Assembly (NCBI RefSeq): GCF_000004075.3
Contig: NC_026657.2
Span: forward strand, 34,148,732-34,212,731
DNA length: 64,000 nt
Reading direction: 5' to 3'
Source of the DNA: Cucumis sativus
Taxonomy: Eukaryota; Streptophyta; Magnoliopsida; Cucurbitales; Cucurbitaceae
The notes beneath the pieces are model-generated. The model was not told the DNA's origin and did no database searches. It was given only the letters and a program-made list of their open reading frames with translations. This document shows, piece after piece, positions 35,901 through 46,900 of the stretch (position 1 is the first letter of the stretch; each line of letters begins with the position of its first letter). The position numbers were made by a program, and so were the translations under genes.

Positions 35901-38864
35901 GATGACCAAGTTAGAGTTCACTAATAATGTGACACATTATCTTCGAGTGTTGGTTTGTGTACCACTAATGAAGGTTTAGAATGATGAGTGTGATTGTGAG
36001 AACAAGGAGAACTGTGAGTGAGAGAGTGAGGAAGAGTGCTAGTGTAAGACGAGTTTGTATAAATAGCTTTATAATCTCACGTTCTCTTAAGATCACATGG
36101 GGTACTATTGATAATTAATAGATACACTTGTTGTGTTTTGATCAATGACAGAGGATCATTCTCATTACTTTTAAATTTTCACAAATTTTAAATTTGGGAT
36201 GAAAGCAACGTTATGGTCATGAATTAAGGTCATGTATACCAAAAGAGAAAACCTCCATCTCTCGAATGAAAAAACAGCATTACTACAAGTGCTAGCATGA
36301 AATATGAAAAAAAAAAAAACAAAACAAAACAAAGAAGACATTAGGAGAGAAATGAATATTGTCCAAAATCATATTAAAGTGACAGTACCAAAAGGGAACT
36401 AAAGAAGAAGATCCATGGAGCAAACGATGATGGAGAGAAAAGAGAGAAAAATCGGAGATAAAAAGATCGACAAAGAAAAAGTAGAAATCGGAAAGAGGGA
36501 TGAAAAAAGAAGGAAAAAGAGAAGTTAAGATTAATTTTGTTAGAATAATGATCCGTCTAACATTTAACCTATGTGTTAGGATGCTCCCAAATAGGTACCA
36601 TCAAGGGAGCACCAAGTTTTTCTCATTTTGTAGATTTGATAGATCATAATGTAAGCAAGAAGATGAAATTCTTAAGTTCTAGAAGTTGGACAAATGAGCT
36701 TTTGGAATTGAGGCCCTCATAAAAATTACCTTAAAACGAAATTTCAGCGTTAACTTAATTATGCCTAAATATAAAAACCGCCAATGAACTAAAAGAAATT
36801 ATTCAATCCACCCTAAACAACCTCTCCATCTTACTCCACTAAATTATTTCTTTTTCCACACATCTTGCTAGTTATAAAACTTACATATATCTTTGAATCA
36901 GGGTCTAGTTGCTTTAACATCAACAACATTAGCAAGAACATGGTCACCAACAAACACAGCCTCATCGTTCCTGTTCTCGTCTCTCTACCTCATCTCCCTT
37001 GGTCAGGGTGGCTACAACCCTTCTCTCCAAGCCTTTGGTGCTGATCAGCTCGACCACGATGATGCTGAACTCCCAACCATCAATGCAAAAACCCCGTCCG
37101 ATGAGAAACCAAAGAAGAAAAGCTTGTTTTTTCAATGGTGGTACTTTGGAGTATGTAGTGGCAGCCTTCTTGGTGTGACGATCATGTCTTATATTCAAGA
37201 TAACTTTGGTTGGGTGCTTGGATTTGCCATTCCTATGTGTGCTATGGTTTCTTCAGTTGCTCTGTTTAGCTGTGGGACTAAAATCTATCGCTATAAAAGA
37301 GATGTTGAAGAAGATGAAGTTGAGAAGAGAAGGTTTGTGAAGGTTATGGAGATTTTTAAAGCTACTGCTTCTAGGCTCATGTGTTGGAGAAGTGTTGTTA
37401 CTACTACGTTGTCCATTCACAAATCTGAGGATGATGTTGAGTTAGAGTAAGAACCAAATCACTTTGATCCAAATCCAAGTTTGTTTTATAATCACTTCAT
37501 TTTTTTACAAAACAAAACTTGTAAAGATTTCTTTTCTTTTTTTGTTATATATCTATCTTTTATTGTGTTTGTAAAATTTAAGCCAAGTTTAGTAATGATT
37601 TTCTGTTTTAGTTTGTATGCTTTTGAAAATTATGTTCACTTTCTCCTAAATTTTATACTTTTCACATTTTTTATAATTAAACTTATTTTCTTTCAATATT
37701 TTACCATTTAATTTTCTCAAACAAGTTTTTAGAAACTTACTCTTTCTAGTTTTTAAATTTTGGCTTGATTCTTTAAATTATGGTTTATAAAAATAGATAA
37801 CAAATCAATGAGTCTATAGGCTTATTTTAGCCTTTTCAAAAACTAAAGTTCAAAATTGTATAGTTACTAAATGAGACACCCTTAATCATAAGCTTGATTT
37901 GTAAAAACTAGAAACTATATGGTGGTTGAATGGATTTTAGAAAAATAGTAAAAAAAAGAAAAGAAGAAGAAGAAGAAGCTCTTTTTTGTTTTAGCGTTTG
38001 AGCTGACTATATATTGTGATTTGCAGGCTGCAAGAGACCAAGCCATTGTGCCATGAAAACTCAGGAGCAATAATGAAAGCTATGGTTAACAAAAACAACA
38101 CCACAATAATTCCAAGAGAAAGAGTGTGTGTACCACACAAGGTAAAATTGGTTCTACGGCTCTTACCAATTTGGACAATGCTTCTAATGTTCGCTGTAAT
38201 ATTCCAACAACCAGCTACCTTCTTCACCAAGCAAGGCATGACAATGGAGCGAACCATCGGCGCTGACTTCAAAATCCCACCTGCCACCCTGCAGAGCGCC
38301 ATCACCATCTCCATAATCCTCCTCATGCCTTTATACGACAAAGTTCTAATCCCCATCACCCGCCTCTTCACTGGTACCAAGAAGGGCATCACTGTTATGC
38401 AGAGGATGGGCATTGGAATGTTCCTCTCCACCATTGCCATGATCCTTGCTGCCCTTATCGAAGCCAAGAGGTTAACGATGACAAAAAATGCATCGTCACT
38501 TAGTATCTTATGGCTTCTGCCTCAGTATATAATATTAGGGATTTCAGACATTTTCACAGTGGTGGGGATGCAAGAGTTCTTCTACTCAGAGGTTCCAGTG
38601 AGTATGAGAACGACAGGGTTTGCATTGTACAATAGCGTGTTTGGGGTTGGGAGCTTTTGCAGTGCGATAATGATATCGGTTGTGGAGTTGTTGACGAGTG
38701 TGGAGGGGAAGCCGAATTGGTTTTCAGACAACATGAAGGAAGCTAGGTTGGACAAGTATTATTGGTTGTTGGCATTTTGCAGTGGGTTGAGCTTTGTATT
38801 GTATGTGATTTGGTGTAAATGTTTCAGAACAAGTAGGATCGATGAAGAAGAAACAGAGTATTGA
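32294..38864 (+). CDS. NRT1/PTR family (NPF5-type) transporter
   Basis: Major facilitator superfamily protein of plasma membrane or tonoplast, in the clade that carries nitrate, peptides or hormones; its substrate is unknown. Four exons join in frame: 32294-32375, 32981-33198, 36902-37446 and 38027-38864, giving 560 residues, normal for the family. The start [16 protein letters not shown] is the first ATG and leads into the first helix ([10 protein letters not shown]). Typical NPF blocks follow: [57 protein letters not shown], and late in the protein [19 protein letters not shown]. Only the last two residues of the proton-coupling ExxER motif are present (SGMER). The apparent stop after VELE at 37450 lies in intron 3: the exon ends at 37446 and continues as LQETKPLC. 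Intron 2 is 3.7 kb and contains repeats. By gene order it may match Arabidopsis NPF5.8/5.9. Confidence 0.92.
32866..32899. repeat. (TA)n microsatellite in NPF intron 1
   Basis: About 17 uninterrupted TA units, 80 bases before exon 2; likely length-polymorphic. Confidence 0.9.
35009..35034. repeat. (TA)n microsatellite in NPF intron 2
   Basis: About 13 TA units inside the 3.7-kb intron. Confidence 0.9.
35483..35615. repeat. Imperfect tandem repeat, about 71-bp period, in NPF intron 2
   Basis: Two copies sharing CAATTTGAACATTGTTCAAT and AATAAGTTTG followed by GAAAAATCAACTTG, with a few substitutions. Each copy contains the small palindrome TTGAACATTGTTCAA. Confidence 0.8.
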
Positions 38865-41429
38865 ATTTTGAATCAAACTTTGTGTAGTTTGATGGATTTT
38901 GTAAATATTTTAGTGAAATTATCAAGGATGGAATTGTGGAATGAGATAGTAATGGGTCCTTTTCTTTTCCACTCTTTGTCAAAAGAGATAAAGAGAAGAA
39001 AGATTAGAGCTGCATACTTGGCTTTAATGTAGTCCTATTTTGATAAAAGTAAATAAAATTAGTGAAAATAGTTAGGGATTCTTGTTTAAATAAAAGATTT
39101 TCTACCCTTTTGAGCTACGCATGCTTGGATTAAGTTGGGTTTGAAAGATTATTCTGCTTTTGTTTTTATCATTTATTTGTTTTGGTGAATACAATAGAGG
39201 CTTAGCATAAGGTAAGAACTACATAATGATAGAAATTATCTTGCCTTGCTAAGCTCCAAAATGTACCCAAATTTTAATTTCTTCTCCAACTTTTAGTTAT
39301 GTTTCTAGTTAGGCCTTGTGAACATGGTTACCAATCATTGATTAACAAAAAAGTTGATGCTACAACCAACAACCATGGCAATAAATCTAACAATATGGAT
39401 CTAACACATATCCTTGACTAATAGGTTAGAGATTCATATTTTTTGTTCGTATGTCCCCAAAGGGACGAGGTTCGTATCTTTTGTTAAACACTAAAAATTA
39501 TAAACATAAACAAAAAGGTTCAGTGTGTCATTATCGGGGTGTTTCCTACACAGTTTTGTGTTACTAGTTTTCACTTTGTAAGATAGCAGTTAGTTCCTTG
39601 TTTTTGTCCAAACTCTCCCCTTTCAGGAGAAAAATAGTTGCTTCAGATCAAATAATGTCATGCCATTGATTTTCTAGGGATACAAATAACCTAGTTTTGA
39701 TTTTGCTCACATTATCCACCAAGTTTCATGCAAATAAAAAGATGTTGTGATGTTCAAGCTTTTCCTCTTCTTAAAAATCAGGATGGTGTTTATACTTTCT
39801 ATCTCCAACAATGCATACTCCGAATCCCATCGTATTGTATACTCGTTTTCTTTTCTTTTTTATCCAATTCCCGGTAGCCATACTATAGGTTTTCTGATTT
39901 CTTGAATCACTAAGATGAGTAATCGAACTCAAACCAACCATGATCTAAAACTCGATTAGCAGATATTAGATTTCACCAAAAAGGAAAAATGCCAACTTTG
40001 CTGTTCCTCCCCATACTTTAATGCAGAGGGTAGAGTCTTCAAGATAAATCCCCTATTATCTTTTCTCCAAACATCTCTACTCCGAAATCAAAATCCAACA
40101 CAAACTACTCTATTTAAATATATCGTGCTGTCTAGATCTTGAGAACTGGAAATTTGAGGGAGTCTTCCCAACATTTCAAAAGACAGAAAAGCTTTAGTTG
40201 CACAGCCATTCGTGCTATTGATCTTATCGTACCTATTAAAGGATACTAAAAGAGTCCAATATTTATACAAGTCTCCTTAGAACTCAAGAACACAGTTCTA
40301 CAACATATAGAACAGATCCTGTTCAAGTGAGGCAGTAATATCTATCTAAGTCATTTCTCCAAGTCCCACATTTTGTAGTCTTGGCTCATAATGCACTTTT
40401 TCTTGGAAATAAAAGAAATAGACAGATCAACAGAATGACCTAACCTAGTTCTAAAGATTAAAAGAAACCAATGTTTTGTAACACTAAGAGGCCATTTGGA
40501 CCACCGACTTTTTAATTTTGTGTAAACAACTCAACTTTTATAATAGCACATTTATTGAGTATCTCCATCTTTCCATTTTTAATACCTTTCACATCTACCA
40601 AGGAGCTTCATCTTTCTTTCAATGTCTACATTTTACGTTTACCAAGTAGCTTTCACTTACTTTCTTACTTTTCACAATTATCAAAAGATTTGATCTAACC
40701 AGGTATAACTTTTATACCCCAAATAGGAACTTGCTAACTTCAGCATGTTAACCCAGATTTATTAATTCTACTTAATGGGCCAAAGTTGGCAACTTGAGCC
40801 ATTTTTTCTTTTTTACCTGAAGAGGCCCAATGGTGTTAGACAAAAGTCCCAATTTTAATAATTAAGAAAGAACAATGAAAGCACGAAACTATATCAACTG
40901 ATGTATTCTAGTCTTCAGTGGTAGAAGTTTTGAAGGACTGCAATGCATGATAAATTAACATTACATGAAAGAACTTTTGTACTCTTAAATCTTCTAACTA
41001 TACAAGAGGCATGAATACTCCAAGCAGCAATCCCATGGAGTACAAGTTTCATCTAGAACTAGAAGAGATGTAAGCCTCTATATGATCCAAAACGAGGCAT
41101 AAGTTCTAGGCTAAACGTTTAACCGGCCCAAGCCTCCAAACCTTTTCAAAACATTCAAAGGAACAAGAAATAACACAAGGCTTTACTTCCAGTATATACT
41201 TAAAACTAAACAAATGAACAATATTACACTAAACAAAACTCAATAGGATCAGCAAAACTTCTTTCTATTTCTTGGTCAATATGAAACAAAAACCAAATCA
41301 GTACCACTGAGAGGGCATATCAATCATTTGATACAAGTTAATCACAACATCTGCAGTCTAAACTAACCATACTCAAACAATTATAAACGTAAATTTACAT
41401 TCCCCACTTCGATTTCCGATGGATTTACC
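38865..41429. other. Spacer between the NPF and DUF716-like genes
   Basis: Holds the 3' UTRs of two convergent genes and otherwise non-coding DNA. A segment at about 40493-40733 begins GGCCATTTGGACC and ends near CCCCAAATAGG, which might be the worn inverted ends of a MITE; the match is weak. No gene is supported. Confidence 0.5.
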
Positions 41430-42419
41430 TCATTGATGAGCATCATGACCATTCACACCCACATCGATCACCGCTTGCTTTGTCTTCCCCAAGTTGCTCT
41501 CTTCACCAAGATCATCGTCAGAATCCAAAGTGAATTGACCCTGAAACCCAAATGGCTGCATCTCCGCCCCAATCGGGCGGTAATGCAAAAAATCACCGGC
41601 GCCTCCATTTCTGTGAATAATGATTGAATATACACCAATCACCAAAACTACTAGAAGAGCAAGATGGCAATTGAACTGAAGCGTAGCAATGGCTCTGGCT
41701 CTGTGATATTCAGGGTGCCCCTTGCATTTTATAGTGTAATTTCCTCTGCTCTTTTCGTGCAAAGAGCATCCATCAGTTATCAAATTGGTGCAAAAAGACA
41801 ACCCCATTTGTAAAAACCAAGTCCCCTGCAGAATCAACCCAACCCCACGGACAATTTTGGGAGAACTCAATTTGGGGGATTTCAATTCGAACATTGTAGA
41901 GATAACACAAATCGTTATGGGAACAAGCAAGAGATCAAAATACCGATTCTCAATTCCACTGGTGTCTTTCCTCTGCAGGTAGAACAACAAAAACTCTTCC
42001 ACAAAAGCGAATAGCGCAATTAAACTAAGGATTGTGGAGGGAAGATGAAGTGAATCCTTGAGATTGACCAAAAGACCGAGTATGGAATAGAGCAAGAATA
42101 GAGAAGCAATGGCCAGAACTGGCAACTGGAGGGTGGAACCGACTCGGTCGCTGGAATTGAGAGCATCAAGAAATGAAACGAGGGAGTTTAAGATGACGAG
42201 AAATGAGAGAAGAAAGGCGAAGATGAAGGAGAGAGAGGATGAAGAAGAGGCGATTTTGGCGGTTGAGAGTGGAGATTGAGATGAGGTTTGGAGGGTGTTG
42301 AGAGAAGAGGAAGATGCATCTGGATTTGAATTGGCAATGGAATTCAAGGACGAGAGTGCCTCCCAGGAGCCGATGAGAAGAAAACCACCGCCGGCGACGG
42401 ACAGGGTGAAGAACCCCAT
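41430..42419 (-). CDS. DUF716/TMEM45-like multi-pass membrane protein
   Basis: Intronless 329-residue membrane protein with about seven hydrophobic segments: an N-terminal one (SVAGGGFLLIGSWEAL), then about 59-85, 98-118, 125-147, 162-180, 190-210 and 245-268. The stretch LILQGTWFLQMGLSFC resembles the core signature of DUF716/TMEM45 proteins, which in plants are sometimes labelled viral-response family; their molecular function is unknown. A Ser/Asn-rich loop follows the first segment (about 25-57). The hydrophilic C-terminus is acidic (LDSDDDLGEE) and probably cytosolic. The gene is divergent from the CFM2-type gene, about 1.5 kb away. The family call rests on the motif and on gene order recalled from Arabidopsis; the frame itself is clear. 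Confidence 0.8.
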   Translation of the reverse strand: MGFFTLSVAGGGFLLIGSWEALSSLNSIANSNPDASSSSLNTLQTSSQSPLSTAKIASSSSSLSFIFAFLLSFLVILNSLVSFLDALNSSDRVGSTLQLPVLAIASLFLLYSILGLLVNLKDSLHLPSTILSLIALFAFVEEFLLFYLQRKDTSGIENRYFDLLLVPITICVISTMFELKSPKLSSPKIVRGVGLILQGTWFLQMGLSFCTNLITDGCSLHEKSRGNYTIKCKGHPEYHRARAIATLQFNCHLALLVVLVIGVYSIIIHRNGGAGDFLHYRPIGAEMQPFGFQGQFTLDSDDDLGEESNLGKTKQAVIDVGVNGHDAHQ

Positions 42420-43918
42420 AGTTGGATCTATCGGCGGTTGTTTGTTTTGCAGTTGATATGAATTCGTTGAGAAGTGGAGAGCTCTTCGTTCTTTCTTTCC
42501 GATCGGTTTAAGCTTTGACTTCTTTTCTTATCATTTTTTTAAAGTTGTAACAAAACTCACCAGAAAATACAATCAAAAAAATAATAAATTTTTCTAGAAA
42601 GAGAATCCTCTGAATATAACTAGTAATTAAATATATTACACATTTTAAATTTATTATATTTACAATTTACCACTCTATATTTCCTGTTAATTTTAAGTAA
42701 ATTCTTATCATACTTCTCCTTACTACTTTTCATCTTCAAGTTCATCACTAATCATTCATTTTATTTACTTCCATCTTTTTGTACGATTGTATTGTCGTGA
42801 TTCTCTATTGTCGACACTTTTTTGTATTGCAATGTTTATTGTTATGTTTTTAAGTTTGATAAATATTGATAGTTTACTGAATTCTCCACATTTACGATAT
42901 GACTTTTCGTCAAATCTCTGCAACAAATTTAAAAATTGTAAAGTATGATATTGAGATTCATTTTATGATCAACGATATAGATGAAATTACATTGTCAACA
43001 CTTCCTACGAAATGAGTAAATTTTTAAATCTAAATTTTATTTATTTGTTTTCCATTTAAAGGTCAAGATTTCAAAATTATACCTGTATTGTTAGTGCATT
43101 ACATATTCTTACCACCCTCAATTCCAAATTCAGCCCAAGTTTTCTTCTTCTTTTGTTGAGTTTTTAAAATCAATGAGTTTGGAAAGGTAAGAAAGATCTA
43201 GTTGTTTGGATTGCGAGAGAAACAACCAAATTATTAAATATTTATTTAAATAATTGAAAATTTATAAAAAATATTTACAAATATAGCAAAGTTTATAGTT
43301 TCTGTAAATAATAGACTTTGATAGACACATATCCTTGATAAAAGTCTATCAATTTTCATCATTCATATAATTCAAAATTTTATAATAGTTTGTAAATCTT
43401 AATTTATTTTATTACTTTTAAAAAACACCTATGTAATGAATTGTAAAAATGATAAATTTGATAAAATATTAACAAAATTTCCTATAGTTTCTATCAGTGA
43501 CATTGATAGACAATAACAGAAGTTTACCGTGTCCATCATTGATAAAATCTCGAATTTTATTATATTTGAAAACGTTCATTCTTTATATAAATTATAGTCA
43601 ACAAAGTAATGTAAATAGATACTTGCACAAGTGACATCCATATCTGTTAGTTAAGTTGGTCTACAATAATAGAAATGAATGGATATCTCAAATACAAAAT
43701 TTTATTATATTTGAGTTTGTTTACGTTCATTGTTTAGGCTAATTTTAGTTAATGAGGTGATGGGTAAACATTATCGATACTTGAAGCAAGTTTAGTACCC
43801 AATCTTAGTTAATGCCGCAAACGAATGATACGTTGGAATTAGAAAAACCGAACACACTCACCATAATCCAGAGAGCTTCATCATCGTCTCCACTCCACTC
43901 TCCATTCTCCACTGTTCC
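42420..43918. other. Divergent promoter region of the DUF716-like and CFM2-type genes, with a cucurbit-type repeat
   Basis: About 1.5 kb. The middle, about 43259-43570, has AAATATTTACAAATATAGC followed by repeated TGATAGAC/TCTATCA motifs in both orientations. I associate this pattern with a repeat scattered through cucurbit genomes; a similar trace lies at about 31380-31510. No coding region was found. Confidence 0.5.
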
Positions 43919-43930
43919 ATGAAATGTTGA
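43919..43930 (+). promoter_or_regulatory. Three-codon uORF overlapping the CFM2-type start codon
   Basis: ATGAAATGTTGA: the first ATG opens ATG AAA TGT TGA, and the ATG of the main frame (43924) lies inside it in another frame. Scanning ribosomes meet the short frame first, so translation of the main protein would need leaky scanning or reinitiation. This is visible directly, provided the transcript starts upstream of 43919. Confidence 0.6.
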
Positions 43931-46900
43931 ATACTCATTCTTCCTTCACCTTTCAACCTTTAACAGACCAATTCCCTTCACCCTTCACCTTCTTCCCATC
44001 TCACTTCCACCCCACACTCATCTCCCGTCCTCCTAAATCCTCCCGCTTCCTCCTTCGCTGCTGCTCCATCGATTCCGAAACCCTCCCAAAATCCGCCATC
44101 CAAAGGATCGCCGACAAGCTTCGAAGCCTCGGCTTCACAGAATCACCCCCCGAACCCCTACCCGACCCTAATTCTCCCTCTGCTCCTGGTGCAATCTTTG
44201 TTCCTCTGCCGAATCAGCTGCCCAAGTATCGGGTTGGCCATACCATTGATTCGAGCTGGAGCATGCCGGAGAATCCGGTTCCGGAACCGGGAACGGGGAC
44301 TGCGATTAAGAGGTTTCATGAATTGAGAGGTGAGGTGCAAAAATGGAAGAAGAGGGACGGGGTTAGGGAGAAGAAGAGGGAGGAGAGAGCGCCGAGTTTG
44401 GCGGAGTTGAGCTTGACTGAGGAGGAGTTGGGGAGGCTTAGGACAATTGGGATTAGGTTGAAGAAGAAGCTTAATGTTGGAAAGGCTGGGATTACGGAGG
44501 GGATTGTTAACACTATACACGAGTATTGGAGGCGGTCTGAGGTTGTGAAGATAGCGTGTGAAGATTTGTGTAGGCTTAACATGAAGCGGACCCATGATTT
44601 ATTGGAGGTTTGGTTCTTTATTTTTTGACCCCTTCGGTTCTGTTTGCATGTTTTGGATTTAGAGTTTGTGAAAGCAATGTAGGTTCAATCATAAGTTTGG
44701 TTCTAAGCTTTTAAATACTTCAAAAGATTTGTATTAAGTCTTGAATTTATAAGTTCGTGTTATTTAGTCCATAGACTTTATTATGTATTTGTGTGTTAAA
44801 TAAGTCTTTGTATTTAATATATTTTGTTTAACACTTATACCACCAAATATTTTCATTCCATTCAGAATCAGCTCTCCACAAAATCCTTAAATTAAGTAGG
44901 CACTGTTGTCATGTAAGTCTTAAATGATAGGACTTGTTTTTCGACAACTTCCACATTGAAATGTGACCGATGTCTCACATTAGCTAAATCAACTATCTCC
45001 AATGGTATAAGACTTTTTGGGTGAAACAAAAAACAAAGCCATGAAAGTTTATGCCAAAACGGGACAATATCATGCCATTGTAGAGATGTTTACTGCATGG
45101 AGGGTTGTTGTCCTTCACATTCTCATATGGTCACCCAACTTACTGGTTACTACTACTCTCACCCAAGGATGTGTAACTATGGAGGGAGTTGTTCTTTTTC
45201 TCGATAAGATGCTATTTCATTGATGAAATGAAATGAAATGTCCGAATATGTACACAAGGGACCCTTTTCAAGGGAATACTAAGATGCTTCCAATTTGTAT
45301 AAGAAAAGAGAAACTATGGTTCTTAATGGCCAGTAAAATTTTACCCCTAAACAATACGTTGGAAACAGCAGATTCTAGTATTTCCTAGGGAGATTTGGAA
45401 ACTTCTAGCATTTATTTCATCCCTAATTTTCCACAAAATATTGGTATTAATATTAAACCAAATAAGTTCTTTAGTAGAATGGTAGTAATAATTTTAATCC
45501 AAATAAGTTCTTTAGTAGCTTTGAAAGGAAAGGATGATCTATAAGAACCAAATTAATCCAGCTCTGAGTATTATTTGGAGAAACAATGGAACATTGGAAG
45601 GCTTCCACGTAACGATGGAGTTATGATCGGTTTCAGACTTCCATAGCATTAATATTGATATGATTGCACCCAAAGGAGAGTGGGTTATTGGTTACAAAAT
45701 TGAAACTTCATGAAAAGCTTAAAGGGTATGAGACTCAATTGTAATTTAACCTAGCAATGTGTTGATTAGAGCTTCTCAAAATAGTAAATTACGATAAAAG
45801 CTTGAACTGCTTTGTTTGAGATTTTGGTTGTAGAGAAAAAATATATGATGCTTTGAAGCATAAAATGTACTGAATTTCTGATTACTTGTTACTTGGGGGA
45901 CAGACTTTAAAGTCAAGAGATTTGTTTATTATCATTTGTCTTGGTCTGATTTTAACGGCTTGAAATGGGTCTTTTATTATAATATTATGTGATGTTTCAC
46001 TTCATCGATATAGTTCCTTATTTTGACTGGTACATCAATCTTGCTTTACAATCTCAGAGGAAAACTGGAGGAATTGTTGTTTGGAGATCTGGAAGTAAAA
46101 TAATATTATATCGGGGGCCCAATTACATATATCCTTACTTCTCTCATGAAATTTTGGAAGACGAAGGATCTCAAGATGCTTTACCTGCTTCACATAGTGA
46201 TGATGGAGGGAATAGCGAAACAGAGAGTACTTTGTCCTGCATCAATGATGAAAGATCTGCTGGGCCAACTTCATCTGTTAAAATGCCCAGTCCGACTCTC
46301 ATTCAAGGTGTTGGTGCTCCAAACAGAGTGAGGTTTCAGCTGCCAGGCGAGGCAGAATTAGCAGAAGATGCTGAGAGTTTGTTGGAAGGACTAGGTCCAC
46401 GTTTTTCAGATTGGTGGGGATATGATCCTCTACCTGTTGATGCGGATCTCCTTCCTGCCATTGTTCCGGGATATCGTAAACCATTCCGTCTTCTCCCATA
46501 TGGAGTGAAGCCTAAGCTAACCAACGATGAAATGACCTCATTGAGAAGACTTGCTAGGCCTTTGCCATGCCATTTTGCATTGGGTGAGTTGTTTTTTATA
46601 CAAATTCTTTATAATATGAGCAGGACTGTGTTCATATATTTTAATCTTTATACAGGTCGTAATAGGAAACTTCAAGGGCTTGCTGCTTCCATTATCCAGC
46701 TGTGGGAAAAATGCGAGATAGCTAAAATTGCAGTTAAAAGAGGGGTGCAGAATACAAATAATAAGTTGATGGCTGAAGAGTTACAGGTTATTGATACTTT
46801 TTATTTGTCAGATGAAAGGCCAGACTTTCATTGAGAGGTTATTGATAACTTTCAATTCTCTTTACAAAGAGTATGTCTTACATCTTCTGTGTGATGACAT

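Noticed and set aside
37447-37450. Premature stop in the NPF gene after VELE
   Set aside because: The stop overlaps a GTAAGA donor; splicing to 38027 restores the expected ELQETKPLC sequence.
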